Assembly (NCBI RefSeq): GCF_000282595.1
Contig: NZ_AKIZ01000016.1
Coordinates: 558,001 to 622,000, forward strand
DNA: 64,000 nucleotides
Source: Phyllobacterium sp. YR531
GTDB taxonomy: Bacteria > Pseudomonadota > Alphaproteobacteria > Rhizobiales > Rhizobiaceae
Direction: 5' to 3'
Shown: piece by piece, positions 27,351 through 36,110 of the stretch
Layout: the number at the start of each line of letters is the position of its first letter
How positions within the stretch are numbered: position 1 is the first letter of the stretch
The notes under the pieces: model-generated
Database searches by the model: none
Seen by the model: only the letters and a program-made list of their open reading frames with translations
Told to the model about the DNA's origin: nothing
Program-made: the position numbers and the translations under genes

Positions 27351-28204
27351 GATGCCGCTCCTGCATTGGCTGCTTCGTTTTTCATGAAATCAGCCACAGT
27401 CGAAAGTCTGTCGCCGGTTGCATTCTCTGGCAGGGCTGAAAGCAGAGCGCGGGTGTATGGGCTTTTTGGTGCCTCAAATAGTGTCAGCACATCAGCTTCT
27501 TCCATCTTCGTGCCCTTGTACTGAACAATGACCCGATCTGCAGTTTCGGCAACCACACCCATATCGTGGGTAATCATGATAAGCCCCATGCCGTGCTTCG
27601 CCTGAAGGCCCACCAGCAAATCCAGAATCTGTTTCTGGATTGTGACGTCCAAAGCAGTGGTCGGCTCGTCTGCAATCAGAAGCTTCGGATTGCAGGCAAT
27701 CGCGATGGCAATCATAACACGCTGGCATTGCCCGCCAGACATCTGATGCGGATAGGATTTGAGCCGTTCTTCGGGAGTAGGAATACCAACCTGTTTGAAA
27801 AGCTCGATTGCGCGTGCGCGTCTGGCCTTCTTGTCGAGTTTCATGTGAACCCGCAGGACTTCTTCCAGCTGGAATCCTACAGTGAAACAGGGGTTGAGGC
27901 TGGCCATAGGCTCCTGAAAGATCATGGCAACGTCGCGGCCAATGATCTCGCGACGGCGTTTGCTGGTCATCTTCAGCATGTCATGGCCATCAAAAGTCAT
28001 GCTGTCTGCAGTCACTGTTGCCGATTTGGGCAAAAGGCCCATAACGGCAAGCATCGCAACAGATTTGCCAGAACCGGATTCGCCGACAATTGCCAGCACC
28101 TCACGGGCTTCCACTGACAGATCGATACCCTGAACTGCCATAAACATTCCGCTGCTGGTGTCAAAGCCGACAGAGAGATTCTTGATTTCGAGTAGCTTTG
28201 CCAT
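27347..28204 (-). CDS. dppD: Dipeptide ABC transporter ATPase DppD
   Basis: The 285-residue partner ATPase has Walker A GESGSGKS near residue 40, [17 protein letters not shown] near 95, the signature MSGGQCQR near 153, Walker [13 protein letters not shown] near 173 and MITHDMG near 208. A CxxC-type iron-sulphur cluster seen in some DppD proteins is not evident. It lies two bases after dppC and overlaps dppF, so translation is coupled along the operon. Confidence 0.93.
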   Translation of the reverse strand: MAKLLEIKNLSVGFDTSSGMFMAVQGIDLSVEAREVLAIVGESGSGKSVAMLAVMGLLPKSATVTADSMTFDGHDMLKMTSKRRREIIGRDVAMIFQEPMASLNPCFTVGFQLEEVLRVHMKLDKKARRARAIELFKQVGIPTPEERLKSYPHQMSGGQCQRVMIAIAIACNPKLLIADEPTTALDVTIQKQILDLLVGLQAKHGMGLIMITHDMGVVAETADRVIVQYKGTKMEEADVLTLFEAPKSPYTRALLSALPENATGDRLSTVADFMKNEAANAGAAS

Positions 28205-28206
28205 GT

Positions 28207-29118
28207 TCAGCTCCTCTTCAACTTGGGATCAAGCGCATCGCGCAATCCGTCACCGACGAGATTGATGGCAAGCACCGTGATCAGGATTGCAAGACCGGGC
28301 AGCGTGACCACCCACCATTGACCGCTTGCGATAAACTCGCGGGCATCGGCCAGCATTGTGCCCCATTCCGATGCCGGAGGTTGCGCTCCGTAGCCCAAAA
28401 ATCCGAGTGCAGCTGCATCTAAGATCGCATTAGAGAATGACAGCGTTGCCTGCACAATCAAAGGTGCCATGCAATTTGGCAGAATCGTTTTGAACATCAG
28501 ACGCAACGGGCTCGCGCCGGCAACTTTCGCTGCTACTACATAATCACGGGTCTTTTCTGCCATTACCGCAGCGCGGGTCAAACGCACAAAGTGAGGTTGG
28601 TACACAAGCGCAATGGAAATCATTGCTCCAGTCAATCCCGGGCCGATGATTGCGACGAGAACCAGCGCCAGCAACAATGACGGAAAGGCCAGAATGACAT
28701 CCATCAATCGCATGATGACTGTGTCAACCCAGCCTCGGAAATAACCGGCAATGACACCGAGGAAAATTCCGCCTACGAGCGCAATGAAGGTAACAACGAT
28801 ACCGATGAACAATGAGTAGCGTGCGCCATAGATCAGGCGCGAGAGAATGTCGCGTCCGACCGCGTCCGTTCCCAGCAGGTAATCTGCACGCCCACCCTCC
28901 TGAAAGAATGGCGGCAGAAGCGTTGCATCGCGATACTGATCGGCCGGGCTATGGGGCGCAATCCAAGGAGCGAAAACAGCTATGATAACCAGTAGGACGA
29001 AAACAGCGAGGCCAATGACGGCACCACGATTTTCCGAAAAATAGTACCAGAACTCGGCAAGCTGGCGTCGGAGCGAAGCATCAGTGGACGTGCCACTTTG
29101 AATATTTGTCTGGGCCAT
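28207..29118 (-). CDS. dppC: Dipeptide ABC transporter permease DppC
   Basis: The 303-residue inner-membrane permease has an N-terminal cytoplasmic stretch, a first helix (AVIGLAVFVLLVIIAVFAPW), a periplasmic loop with LLGTDAVGRDILSRLIYGAR, and further helices around the EAA loop AAKVAGASPLRLMFKTILPN. All are typical of the DppC/OppC family. It heterodimerises with DppB. It starts 11 bases after dppB and ends two bases before dppD. Confidence 0.93.
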   Translation of the reverse strand: MAQTNIQSGTSTDASLRRQLAEFWYYFSENRGAVIGLAVFVLLVIIAVFAPWIAPHSPADQYRDATLLPPFFQEGGRADYLLGTDAVGRDILSRLIYGARYSLFIGIVVTFIALVGGIFLGVIAGYFRGWVDTVIMRLMDVILAFPSLLLALVLVAIIGPGLTGAMISIALVYQPHFVRLTRAAVMAEKTRDYVVAAKVAGASPLRLMFKTILPNCMAPLIVQATLSFSNAILDAAALGFLGYGAQPPASEWGTMLADAREFIASGQWWVVTLPGLAILITVLAINLVGDGLRDALDPKLKRS

Positions 29119-29129
29119 GATCTATCCCC

Positions 29130-30134
29130 TCAATGTCGAATGCGCGGATTGATCAGACCGTAGAGCAAGTCCACAGCGAGATTGACCAACATGATGGTGG
29201 CAGCGATGATCAGCAAAGCGCCCTGGATAACCGCATAGTCGCGGCGGCTGACAGAATCGACCAGCCATTTACCGATACCCGGCCACGAGAAGATGGTTTC
29301 CGTCAGGATAGCACCGGCAAGCATGACGCCAACTTGAAGACCAATCGTTGTGACGACTGGTATCATGGCATTGCGAAGTGCGTGGACGCCGATAACACGC
29401 AATGGAGCCAAGCCTTTGGCTCGCGCGGTGCGCACATAATCCTCAGATAATACTTCGAGCATTGCTGAACGGGTCTGACGCGCAATAACTGCCAATGGAA
29501 TGGTGCCGAGCACAATTGTTGGCAGGATCAAGTGACTGACAGCGGACTTGAACGCACCGGACTGACCCGAAAGCAGTGAATCAATCAGCATGAAGCCGGT
29601 CACTGGCGGGAAAAAGAACATTAAGGAAATGCGGCCGGAAACCGGTGTCCAATGCAAGGTGTTTGAGACAAGCATGATCAGCAGCAGGCCCCACCAGAAA
29701 ATTGGCATTGAGAACCCTATGAGCGCAGTTCCCATGATTGACTGATCGAAAAAGGAGCCGCGCTTGATTGCTGCGAAAACACCGGCCGGAATGCCGAGCA
29801 GAACCGCAAAAAGGATCGCGCAAATTGAAAGCTCAAGCGTGGCCGGGAACAGATTGAAAAACTGATCGACGACAGGCTGCTTGGTGACAATCGACGTACC
29901 GAAATCACCATGCAGGATACCCCAAAGGTAATTGAAGTACTGGACTATGATTGGTTGATCGAAGCCAAGATCGTGCGAAATAGCTGCATGACGTTCTGGC
30001 GACATGACACGCTCGCCTGAAAGCAAAGCAACGGGATCACCCGGAAGCATGCGAATAAACGAAAAAGCGATGATGGACACCCCGACAAAGGTCAGGGCCA
30101 TGACCGCTACGCGTCCCATAATAAATCTGAACAT
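29130..30134 (-). CDS. dppB: Dipeptide ABC transporter permease DppB
   Basis: The 334-residue permease shows the DppB/OppB N terminus (first helix, then FIRMLPGDPVALLSGE), the conserved YFNYLWGILHGDFGTS loop and the EAA motif in YVRTARAKGLAPLRVIGVHA. The ATG at 30134 follows GGAAGG by six bases; an open extension to 30152 lacks such a site. A terminator-like hairpin lies between this gene and dppA, so it is reached by readthrough from the dppA promoter. Confidence 0.92.
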   Translation of the reverse strand: MFRFIMGRVAVMALTFVGVSIIAFSFIRMLPGDPVALLSGERVMSPERHAAISHDLGFDQPIIVQYFNYLWGILHGDFGTSIVTKQPVVDQFFNLFPATLELSICAILFAVLLGIPAGVFAAIKRGSFFDQSIMGTALIGFSMPIFWWGLLLIMLVSNTLHWTPVSGRISLMFFFPPVTGFMLIDSLLSGQSGAFKSAVSHLILPTIVLGTIPLAVIARQTRSAMLEVLSEDYVRTARAKGLAPLRVIGVHALRNAMIPVVTTIGLQVGVMLAGAILTETIFSWPGIGKWLVDSVSRRDYAVIQGALLIIAATIMLVNLAVDLLYGLINPRIRH

Positions 30135-30200
30135 ATCGTACCTTCCAGCCACAATCGGTGGCGGTGCTTCCGGCTGCCTCAGCGCATTTTTGCTCGGAAG

Positions 30201-30230
30201 AAAAAAGGGCGCCCGCCTGACGGACGCCCT
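30201..30230 (-). terminator. Partial terminator between dppA and dppB
   Basis: On the minus strand AGGGCG and CGCCCT pair and TTTTTT follows, 20 bases past the dppA stop. It probably limits readthrough into dppBCDF so that the binding protein is made in excess. Confidence 0.78.
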
Positions 30231-30249
30231 TCCTACTAGTTTTCAGGTC

Positions 30250-31857
30250 TTACTCGGTGATGTCTACGCCATCGAAGGCGAAGTCACCGAGCGGGCTCTG
30301 ATGGAAGCCTTCAACACCCTTGCGCATTGGTACAAGCGACAGGGAATGGTCGAGGGTTGCCCATGGAGCTTCCTTCTTGAACACTACCTGTGCTTCTTCA
30401 TAGAGCTTGGTACGTTCAGCAAGGTCAGTCGTTTCCTTGGCTTTGGTCACCAGATCATCAAATTCCTTGTTGCACCACTGTGCGCGGTTGTTACCACCAA
30501 CGGCGTCGCAACCAAGCAATGTGTCAAGGAAGTTGTCTGGATCACCATTGTCACCAGTCCAGCCGAGGATAGCGGCACCATCACGGTCTTTCGCCTTAGA
30601 CTTGTCGAGATACTCAGCCCACTCATAGGACACGATCTCTGCCTTGACGCCAATCTTTGCCAGATCCGACTGCATCAGTTCAGCAGCGCGGCGGGCATTG
30701 ACCATGTAAGGACGTGCAACCGGCATCGCCCAGATCTTCATCGAAAGATCCTTTACACCAGCATCCGCAAGCAATTTCTTGGCTGCTTCCGGGTCATACT
30801 TGTCGTCCTCGATCTTGTCGTTATAGGACCACATTGTTGGCGGGATCGGGTTCTTGGCAGGTGTCGCCAGACCCTGGAATACGCCGTCAACGATTGCCTT
30901 CTTGTTGATGGCCATGTTGAGCGCGTGGCGTACTTCAGCCTTGTCGAACGGTGCAACCAGCGTGTTGTACGCGAGGTAAGCGACGTTCAGGCCTTCCTGT
31001 TCCATGACCTTCAGCTCTGGATCAGCCTTCATAGCTGCAACGTCGCTTGGGTTTGGATAAGGCATAAGGTGGCATTCGCCAGCCTTGAGCTTCTGGTAAC
31101 GAACAGAAGCGTCGGTGGTGATTGCGAAAACGAGATCGTCGATCTTCTGCTTGCCATTCCAGTAGTCAGGATTGGCCTTATAGCGGATGACGGCATCCTG
31201 CTGATAAGCAACGAACGAGAAAGGACCGGTGCCGAGAGGCATCTGGTTCAACTGGTTCATCTTGCCATCGGCCTGAAGCTTGTCAGCATATTCCTTCGAC
31301 ATGATCGAAGCGAATGGCATCGCAACGTTTGCAAGGAATGGCGCTTCTTTGCGCTTCAAGGTGAACTTGACTGTCATATCGTCGACTTTTTCGATCGACT
31401 GCAGAAGCTCTGGGAAGCCCATACCGGCAAAATATTCCCAGGATGTACCTGTTACATACTTGTTCCAGGCATTGTCTTCTTTCCACTGGCGCTCGTAAGA
31501 GAAAATGACATCGTCAGCGTTGAGTTCACGGGTTGGCGTGAAGAATTCTGTGGTCTGGAACTTTACACCCGGACGAATCTTGAATGTGTACTGCAGACCA
31601 TCATCGGAAATTGTCCAGCTTTCAGCGAGACCAGCTTCCGGCTCAGTTGTGCCAGGCTTGAACTCGAGCAAACGGTTATAAACCGTATGAGCTGCGGCAT
31701 CGAATGTATTACCGCCGGTATAGAGACCGGGATCAAAGCCTTCCGGCGATGCTTCCGAGCAATAAACGAAAGTTTTAGCTGCGGCTCCACCTGCCATCAG
31801 CCCACCTGTCAACATTGCAAGCGCAGTCGCCGCAATGAGTTTCTTGTAGGTCTTCAT
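30250..31857 (-). CDS. dppA: Dipeptide-binding periplasmic protein DppA
   Basis: The 535-residue protein is the solute receptor of the dpp system (SBP family 5). A signal peptide ends near GGAAA-KTFVYCSEA (residue 28). The mature part has the family hallmarks SPEGFDPGLYTGGNTFDAAA, AESWTISDDGLQYTFKIRPG and a late WTGDNGDPDNFLDTLLGC segment that in DppA shapes the dipeptide pocket. In other bacteria DppA also brings in haem or aminolevulinate. It is first in the operon and probably the most highly expressed. An unrelated 683-codon frame on the other strand is an artefact of its codon bias. Confidence 0.94.
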   Translation of the reverse strand: MKTYKKLIAATALAMLTGGLMAGGAAAKTFVYCSEASPEGFDPGLYTGGNTFDAAAHTVYNRLLEFKPGTTEPEAGLAESWTISDDGLQYTFKIRPGVKFQTTEFFTPTRELNADDVIFSYERQWKEDNAWNKYVTGTSWEYFAGMGFPELLQSIEKVDDMTVKFTLKRKEAPFLANVAMPFASIMSKEYADKLQADGKMNQLNQMPLGTGPFSFVAYQQDAVIRYKANPDYWNGKQKIDDLVFAITTDASVRYQKLKAGECHLMPYPNPSDVAAMKADPELKVMEQEGLNVAYLAYNTLVAPFDKAEVRHALNMAINKKAIVDGVFQGLATPAKNPIPPTMWSYNDKIEDDKYDPEAAKKLLADAGVKDLSMKIWAMPVARPYMVNARRAAELMQSDLAKIGVKAEIVSYEWAEYLDKSKAKDRDGAAILGWTGDNGDPDNFLDTLLGCDAVGGNNRAQWCNKEFDDLVTKAKETTDLAERTKLYEEAQVVFKKEAPWATLDHSLSLVPMRKGVEGFHQSPLGDFAFDGVDITE

Positions 31858-32175
31858 GTTTTTCCACCTTCAGAGGTTTTTTTGTTGCCGGCCCCCTTGC
31901 CTGCAACCGAAGTTGCATGGAAGCCTTTGCAATGTCGCAATGCAAGCAGATTTATTCGCAGTCAACCCATCCGAAGAACCATAATTCACGATTCTGGGGA
32001 AACTCGAGCACATAAATGCAAAAATAGTGAATTTCACTATAAAACCGTCCATTAACATTTTCGACAGCCTGAGACCAATACATGTGTCTTATAGACCAGA
32101 GTTGCGACTATCGTCTCCAGCATTGCCATGATAAGCGCCTGCGACAGTCGTCACATTTTGCAAGGGAGGCGAACT
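31858..32175. other. dppA/SDR divergent upstream region
   Basis: These 318 bases separate the dppA start from the SDR gene and must hold both promoters. The dppA side is AT rich from 31975 to 32065. No riboswitch, operator pair or further ORF with a ribosome-binding site was seen. Confidence 0.5.
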
Positions 32176-32937
32176 ATGAATCTTGAAGGACATACTGCGA
32201 TAGTAACCGGAGGTGGTTCTGGTCTTGGTGCAGCAACGGCCCGTCTTTTGGCGGAAAACGGCGCGAAAGTTGCTCTTTTCGATATCAATCTCGATGCCGC
32301 TCAAAAAGTTGCGCAGGAGATTGGTGGACTGGCACTCAGCTGCAATGTTTCCAGTGCCAGCGATGCCGAAAGCGCTGTCCAGCAGGTAACGGCAAAGCTT
32401 GGCACGCCGCGTGTTCTCGTTAATTGCGCAGGGATTGCCAATGCCGGACGTATCGTAGGTCGAGACGGCCCCCATGATCTGGAGCTTTACCGGCGCGTCA
32501 TCGAGGTCAACCTGATCGGTTCTTTCAACATGTTACGACTGGTAGGCGATGCAGCAGCAAAGCTTGATCCTCTGGAAACGGGCGAGCGTGGCGTAATTAT
32601 CTCCACGGCTTCTGTTGCGGCCTTCGACGGCCAGATAGGACAGGCGGCCTATGCTTCCTCGAAAGCCGGTATTGCCGGTCTGACGTTGCCGGCAGCGCGC
32701 GAGCTTGCTCGTTTCGGCATTCGTGTCATGGCAATCGCCCCCGGTATTTTCGGAACGCCCATGCTGCTCGCCTTGCCGCAGGAAGTTCAGGATTCGCTAG
32801 CCGCTTCCATCCCTTTTCCGTCAAGACTTGGCAAACCAGAAGAATATGCAGCACTTGCTGTGCATATTATCGAGAACCCAATGCTCAATGGCGAAACAAT
32901 CCGGCTTGACGGCGCGATCCGCATGGCACCAAAATAA
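32176..32937 (+). CDS. SDR dehydrogenase, 3-hydroxyacyl-CoA dehydrogenase type 2-like
   Basis: The 253-residue short-chain dehydrogenase has the cofactor motif TGGGSGLG near residue 12, an acidic residue in LFDIN near 38 favouring NAD, NCAGIAN near 93, the catalytic serine in [14 protein letters not shown] near 152 and YASSK near 168. The insert [20 protein letters not shown] and the tail [16 protein letters not shown] fit the HSD17B10-like branch that oxidises 3-hydroxy-2-methylacyl-CoA or short hydroxyacyl-CoAs. GGAGGCG before the ATG at 32176 decides the start. The exact substrate is inferred only. Confidence 0.88.
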   Translation: MNLEGHTAIVTGGGSGLGAATARLLAENGAKVALFDINLDAAQKVAQEIGGLALSCNVSSASDAESAVQQVTAKLGTPRVLVNCAGIANAGRIVGRDGPHDLELYRRVIEVNLIGSFNMLRLVGDAAAKLDPLETGERGVIISTASVAAFDGQIGQAAYASSKAGIAGLTLPAARELARFGIRVMAIAPGIFGTPMLLALPQEVQDSLAASIPFPSRLGKPEEYAALAVHIIENPMLNGETIRLDGAIRMAPK

Positions 32938-33065
32938 AAGTTGCATCACTGATTGTTGCAACTTTTAATCGCTGACGACGTTCTGTTAACGCTGGTCATC
33001 TAAAATCCTTGTTAGCGAAGTAAGGTAGATCGCAATCATCGGTGATCGATGAGGAAAGGATGCGG

Positions 33066-34262
33066 ATGTCCATCGTCAAGCGTCTGGTGATTTTGCTGCC
33101 AGGCTTTGAACATATGCCCGTGGAGGCACATTATCGACGTTTTGTCCGCGAGGCCGGCAAAACTGCGCCTGTTTATGGCATGCGTTTTACGGAACCATCC
33201 TCACTTGAAACATCGACGGCGGAAGCTGGCGTAGAAACAGGCCGCTTCAGTTTGGATACACAGGGCGATGACTCGTCGGTCCGGACGGATTTTGTCCTTT
33301 ATGGGCTCGGCGATATTACGCTTTTTTATGCATCGAGAAATCCGGTCATCCGCCTGCTAAGCGGGTTGTTCGCGCTACTTGATTTTATTGTCAGTGGCAC
33401 ATTTTTCCGCTTTGTAACGACCAGTTGGCGTTATGCTCTATTCTTCGTCTATCCACTGCTGGTTCTTGCAGGTATTGCCGCAGCATCGCTCGGTGCAGGT
33501 TACCTGATTGATGACATATTCCCGAACAGCCCATTTGTTCTGCCTGGCACGGCTCTCTTGGCCTTCACATGCCTGTTATGGTTTGCATCTGCGAAACTGC
33601 ATCTCCTGCTCTTGATGGACGACTGGACCTTTGCTCGTGACATGGCGCGTGGCAAATGTCCGGAGGTTATGACAAAGATGGAGAATGTCATTGCAGATGC
33701 TGCCAGACAGATCAGCCAGACTTCAAATGACACAGAAGTGATTGTTGCCGCTCATAGTCTTGGAGCCATTTGCGCGCTTCCCGTTATTGATGAGGCCTTG
33801 AAGCATAATCAATCAAGACGCTACGGACTGCTTACTGTTGGTTCCAGCCTGCTCAAAGTTGCTTTGCATCCTGCCGCTACCCGCCTTCGCAACTGTGTTG
33901 CAAAGGTCGCGCAAAGCAAAACAACATGGATCGATGCACAATCGCTGACGGATCCAATGAATTTTTACAAGTCAGACCCGATCCGCGATCTCGATATAGC
34001 AAAGGGAAGATCGCCGGTTCTCATGCAAGTCCGTTTCAGACATCAGCTTTGTGACGAGACTTATAAAGCCATCCGGCGTGACTTCTTCCGGGTCCACCGC
34101 CAGTTTGTATTCGGCGTCGACAAGAGGACGCGCTATTCATGGCACGCAATTCTGTGCGGCCCCCAACGGTTTGCCGATATTGCCGCAAGGGGTGGGTTGC
34201 CCTGCGAACAAACAGTGTGCGCTGATGACAGTCTGAAAATCGTGGGGCCCGCCATCACATGA
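33066..34262 (+). CDS. Membrane protein with alpha/beta-hydrolase-like motif
   Basis: The 398-residue protein begins with VKRLVILLPGFEHMP, resembling the HG-type oxyanion strand of alpha/beta hydrolases. Two membrane helices lie in the middle (about residues 122-178, RYALFFVYPLLVLAGIAAAS and LPGTALLAFTCLLWF). Later comes IVAAHSLGAICALPVIDEAL, a nucleophile-elbow-like AHSLGA near residue 230. A later HAILC may supply the histidine. It could be a membrane-inserted lipase or esterase. The ATG at 33066 lies seven bases after AGGAAAGG. The stop overlaps the next gene (ATGA), giving a coupled pair with a predicted isoprenylcysteine-type methyltransferase. Confidence 0.7.
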   Translation: MSIVKRLVILLPGFEHMPVEAHYRRFVREAGKTAPVYGMRFTEPSSLETSTAEAGVETGRFSLDTQGDDSSVRTDFVLYGLGDITLFYASRNPVIRLLSGLFALLDFIVSGTFFRFVTTSWRYALFFVYPLLVLAGIAAASLGAGYLIDDIFPNSPFVLPGTALLAFTCLLWFASAKLHLLLLMDDWTFARDMARGKCPEVMTKMENVIADAARQISQTSNDTEVIVAAHSLGAICALPVIDEALKHNQSRRYGLLTVGSSLLKVALHPAATRLRNCVAKVAQSKTTWIDAQSLTDPMNFYKSDPIRDLDIAKGRSPVLMQVRFRHQLCDETYKAIRRDFFRVHRQFVFGVDKRTRYSWHAILCGPQRFADIAARGGLPCEQTVCADDSLKIVGPAIT

Positions 34263-34849
34263 TAAGCCTTACTTTGGCTGGGAAGGCTCTTTGGGCCCTT
34301 CTGGTCGTCGGCTGGTATCTGCTACGCCGGCCCTTTGATCGCCGTGCCCGCCGCAGCCGCCTCACTGTTGATTACCGCAAGGGCGCGGATACCCTGCGGA
34401 TGATTGTCTCGCTAACGGGTCTCGGCATTATTCCGGGTATTTATATCGCGACCGGATTTCCATGGTTCGCTTCCTACCCAGCACATCCTGCCCTCTTGGT
34501 GTTTGGCATTATGGCAGGAATAGCAGCGCTGATACTTTTCAGGCTTACCCATAAAGCGCTCGGCAAAATGTGGTCGGTTTCCCTGCAGCTCAAACAAGAC
34601 CATAAACTTGTTACAACTGGAATTTACAAACGTATCCGCCATCCAATGTACACGGCATTCTGGTGTCTCGCGGTAGCACAAGCACTGCTCCTGCCTAACT
34701 ATATTGCAGGATTTGCAGGGATCGTCGGATTTGGATATTTGTTCTTTTCACGCGTTGGTCCCGAAGAAGCCATGATGCGGGAAGCCTTTGCTGAAGAATA
34801 TGATGTCTATCGGGCACGCACTTGGCGTATCCTGCCTTACCTTTACTGA
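34259..34849 (+). CDS. Isoprenylcysteine carboxyl methyltransferase-family membrane protein
   Basis: The 196-residue membrane protein has four to five hydrophobic helices and the ICMT/PEMT C-terminal motif: LVTTGIYKRIRHPMYTAFW (SAM contacts RHPMY) near residue 117 and FFSRVGPEEAMMREAFAEEY near 160 with the paired glutamates. Bacterial members methylate unknown small substrates or lipids. It overlaps the upstream membrane hydrolase by ATGA, and the next gene begins at its stop codon, suggesting a three-gene transcript. Confidence 0.82.
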   Translation: MISLTLAGKALWALLVVGWYLLRRPFDRRARRSRLTVDYRKGADTLRMIVSLTGLGIIPGIYIATGFPWFASYPAHPALLVFGIMAGIAALILFRLTHKALGKMWSVSLQLKQDHKLVTTGIYKRIRHPMYTAFWCLAVAQALLLPNYIAGFAGIVGFGYLFFSRVGPEEAMMREAFAEEYDVYRARTWRILPYLY

Positions 34850-34876
34850 TTGGCCCAATGGCTGAAAGATCTCATC

Positions 34877-35557
34877 GTGCTTAAAATCACTTCGCTCCGT
34901 AAATCTTCCACAAAAGCGCTGCCGGCTCTTTTGCTTTCGTTGTCGCTTGCGGCGTGCCAATCATCTCCGCAATCGGAAAGTGCAGCCACCGTATCCGCAT
35001 ATGCTGCCGAGCTGCCGCAATTGACATGCGCCGCGCATGGAAGCGTTAACGGCAATGCAGTGAAATTGACCGCCAACCGCACCAATCCTGGTGACCCCGC
35101 TTATATAGAATTTCGTCAACGTCTTTCGCCCGGCATACCAAGCGGACATCTTTACGTTGTCTTTGGGCGGCTGGACGCGCAGGGCAATCCAGTGACGCGC
35201 CAGTATAACGGCCTCTTTCCAAAGGGAAGTCTGGTCGGGCTTTATGGCGGCGCGATAATACCAATGCCTGCCGAGCTCAAACCCAGCTATGCCGATTGTC
35301 ACTTTTCCACCGGAGCAGCGTATCGCGTCTCGTTGACCGAAAGCCAATACCAGCAGTTACTGGGCAAGGTGCGCAGCAATCTGGCCAATCCTCCCCTCTG
35401 GAGAATGTTCGGTTTCAACTGCAATAATTATGCGGCCTCACTCGGTAGCGTTGCCGGTTTGGTCGAGCCAGCCAATCGCGCACAGCCGTCCTTTTCCTAT
35501 ATTTACTCCTACATTGAAGCGAACGGTGACAAGGGGCGGAAATCTGCTGGTTCATGA
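34877..35557 (+). CDS. Lipoprotein with a papain-like Cys/His pattern
   Basis: From the GTG at 34877 the 226-residue product starts with a basic segment, a hydrophobic stretch and the lipobox SLAAC (lipidated Cys near residue 27). It would be anchored in the periplasm. Downstream, GHLYVVFG near 93 and FGFNCNNYAASLG near 182 give a His before Cys order, as in permuted NlpC/P60 or papain-like folds. This is a pattern-based inference. A TTG at 34850 would add nine residues directly after the methyltransferase stop. It ends the cluster of membrane hydrolase and methyltransferase and may modify the envelope with them. Confidence 0.65.
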   Translation: MLKITSLRKSSTKALPALLLSLSLAACQSSPQSESAATVSAYAAELPQLTCAAHGSVNGNAVKLTANRTNPGDPAYIEFRQRLSPGIPSGHLYVVFGRLDAQGNPVTRQYNGLFPKGSLVGLYGGAIIPMPAELKPSYADCHFSTGAAYRVSLTESQYQQLLGKVRSNLANPPLWRMFGFNCNNYAASLGSVAGLVEPANRAQPSFSYIYSYIEANGDKGRKSAGS

Positions 35558-35668
35558 ACAAATTGTAATGTTCTAACGGTTTTGATTTCCATAGTTTCGA
35601 CTTAAAAGAACCGGTATCTCACGGCACTTGATCCTATGGGTCGCGCGTTACGCCAGGAAGCAATACTG

Positions 35669-36055
35669 ATGAAAATTATTGGTGCTCTTCTTCTTGTCAT
35701 TGCAATTTCTGCACCGGCATCAGCAATGGACAACAGTGCTGCCGAACAGCTCGAGAAGCTTGATCCACAGACGAGACTCGAGCAACGATGCGATCTGGAG
35801 GCGATGGAGCGAATACATAAAGATCCGGTCAAAATGGTGCCGGATGAACTTGTTGCCTACGCTTTTGCTGAGCCGAAGATCAAGGGTGACAAAATCCGTT
35901 CTACAGGTGCCGCATTTCGAAGCAAGGGCGAGTGGTATCACTTGTCCTATACATGCTCGACTTCACCCGATCACATGACAATTCTGACGTTTCAATATGC
36001 GATAGGACAGCTTGTTCCCCACAATGAATGGGACCATCATTTTCTGGTGCCTTAA
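35669..36055 (+). CDS. Small secreted protein, DUF930-like
   Basis: The 128-residue product has a signal peptide (cleavage near PASA-MD, residue 19). The mature part contains LEKLDPQTRLEQRCDLEAME and VPDELVAYAFAEPKI, matching the DUF930 pattern found widely in Rhizobiales, with two cysteines (RCDL, YTCS) that could form a disulphide. Function unknown. AGGAAG before the ATG at 35669 decides the start over an in-frame ATG at 35636. A perfect bidirectional terminator follows. Confidence 0.75.
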   Translation: MKIIGALLLVIAISAPASAMDNSAAEQLEKLDPQTRLEQRCDLEAMERIHKDPVKMVPDELVAYAFAEPKIKGDKIRSTGAAFRSKGEWYHLSYTCSTSPDHMTILTFQYAIGQLVPHNEWDHHFLVP

Positions 36056-36074
36056 GAAATCCAGCGAAGTCCTT

Positions 36075-36110
36075 TAATAAAAAAGCACGCCGAAGCGTGC
36101 TTTTTTATTA
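36075..36110. terminator. Perfect 16-bp bidirectional terminator
   Basis: TAATAAAAAAGCACGC pairs with its exact complement around a CGAA loop, giving A and T runs on both strands. It separates the convergent DUF930-like and SleB-like genes. Confidence 0.9.

Noticed and set aside
30004-32055. A 683-codon open frame on the plus strand across dppA and its upstream region.
   Set aside because: It is fully antisense to dppA, which has clear family motifs and a signal peptide. It has no ribosome-binding site, and its translation is rich in Cys, Arg and His as expected for an antisense shadow.
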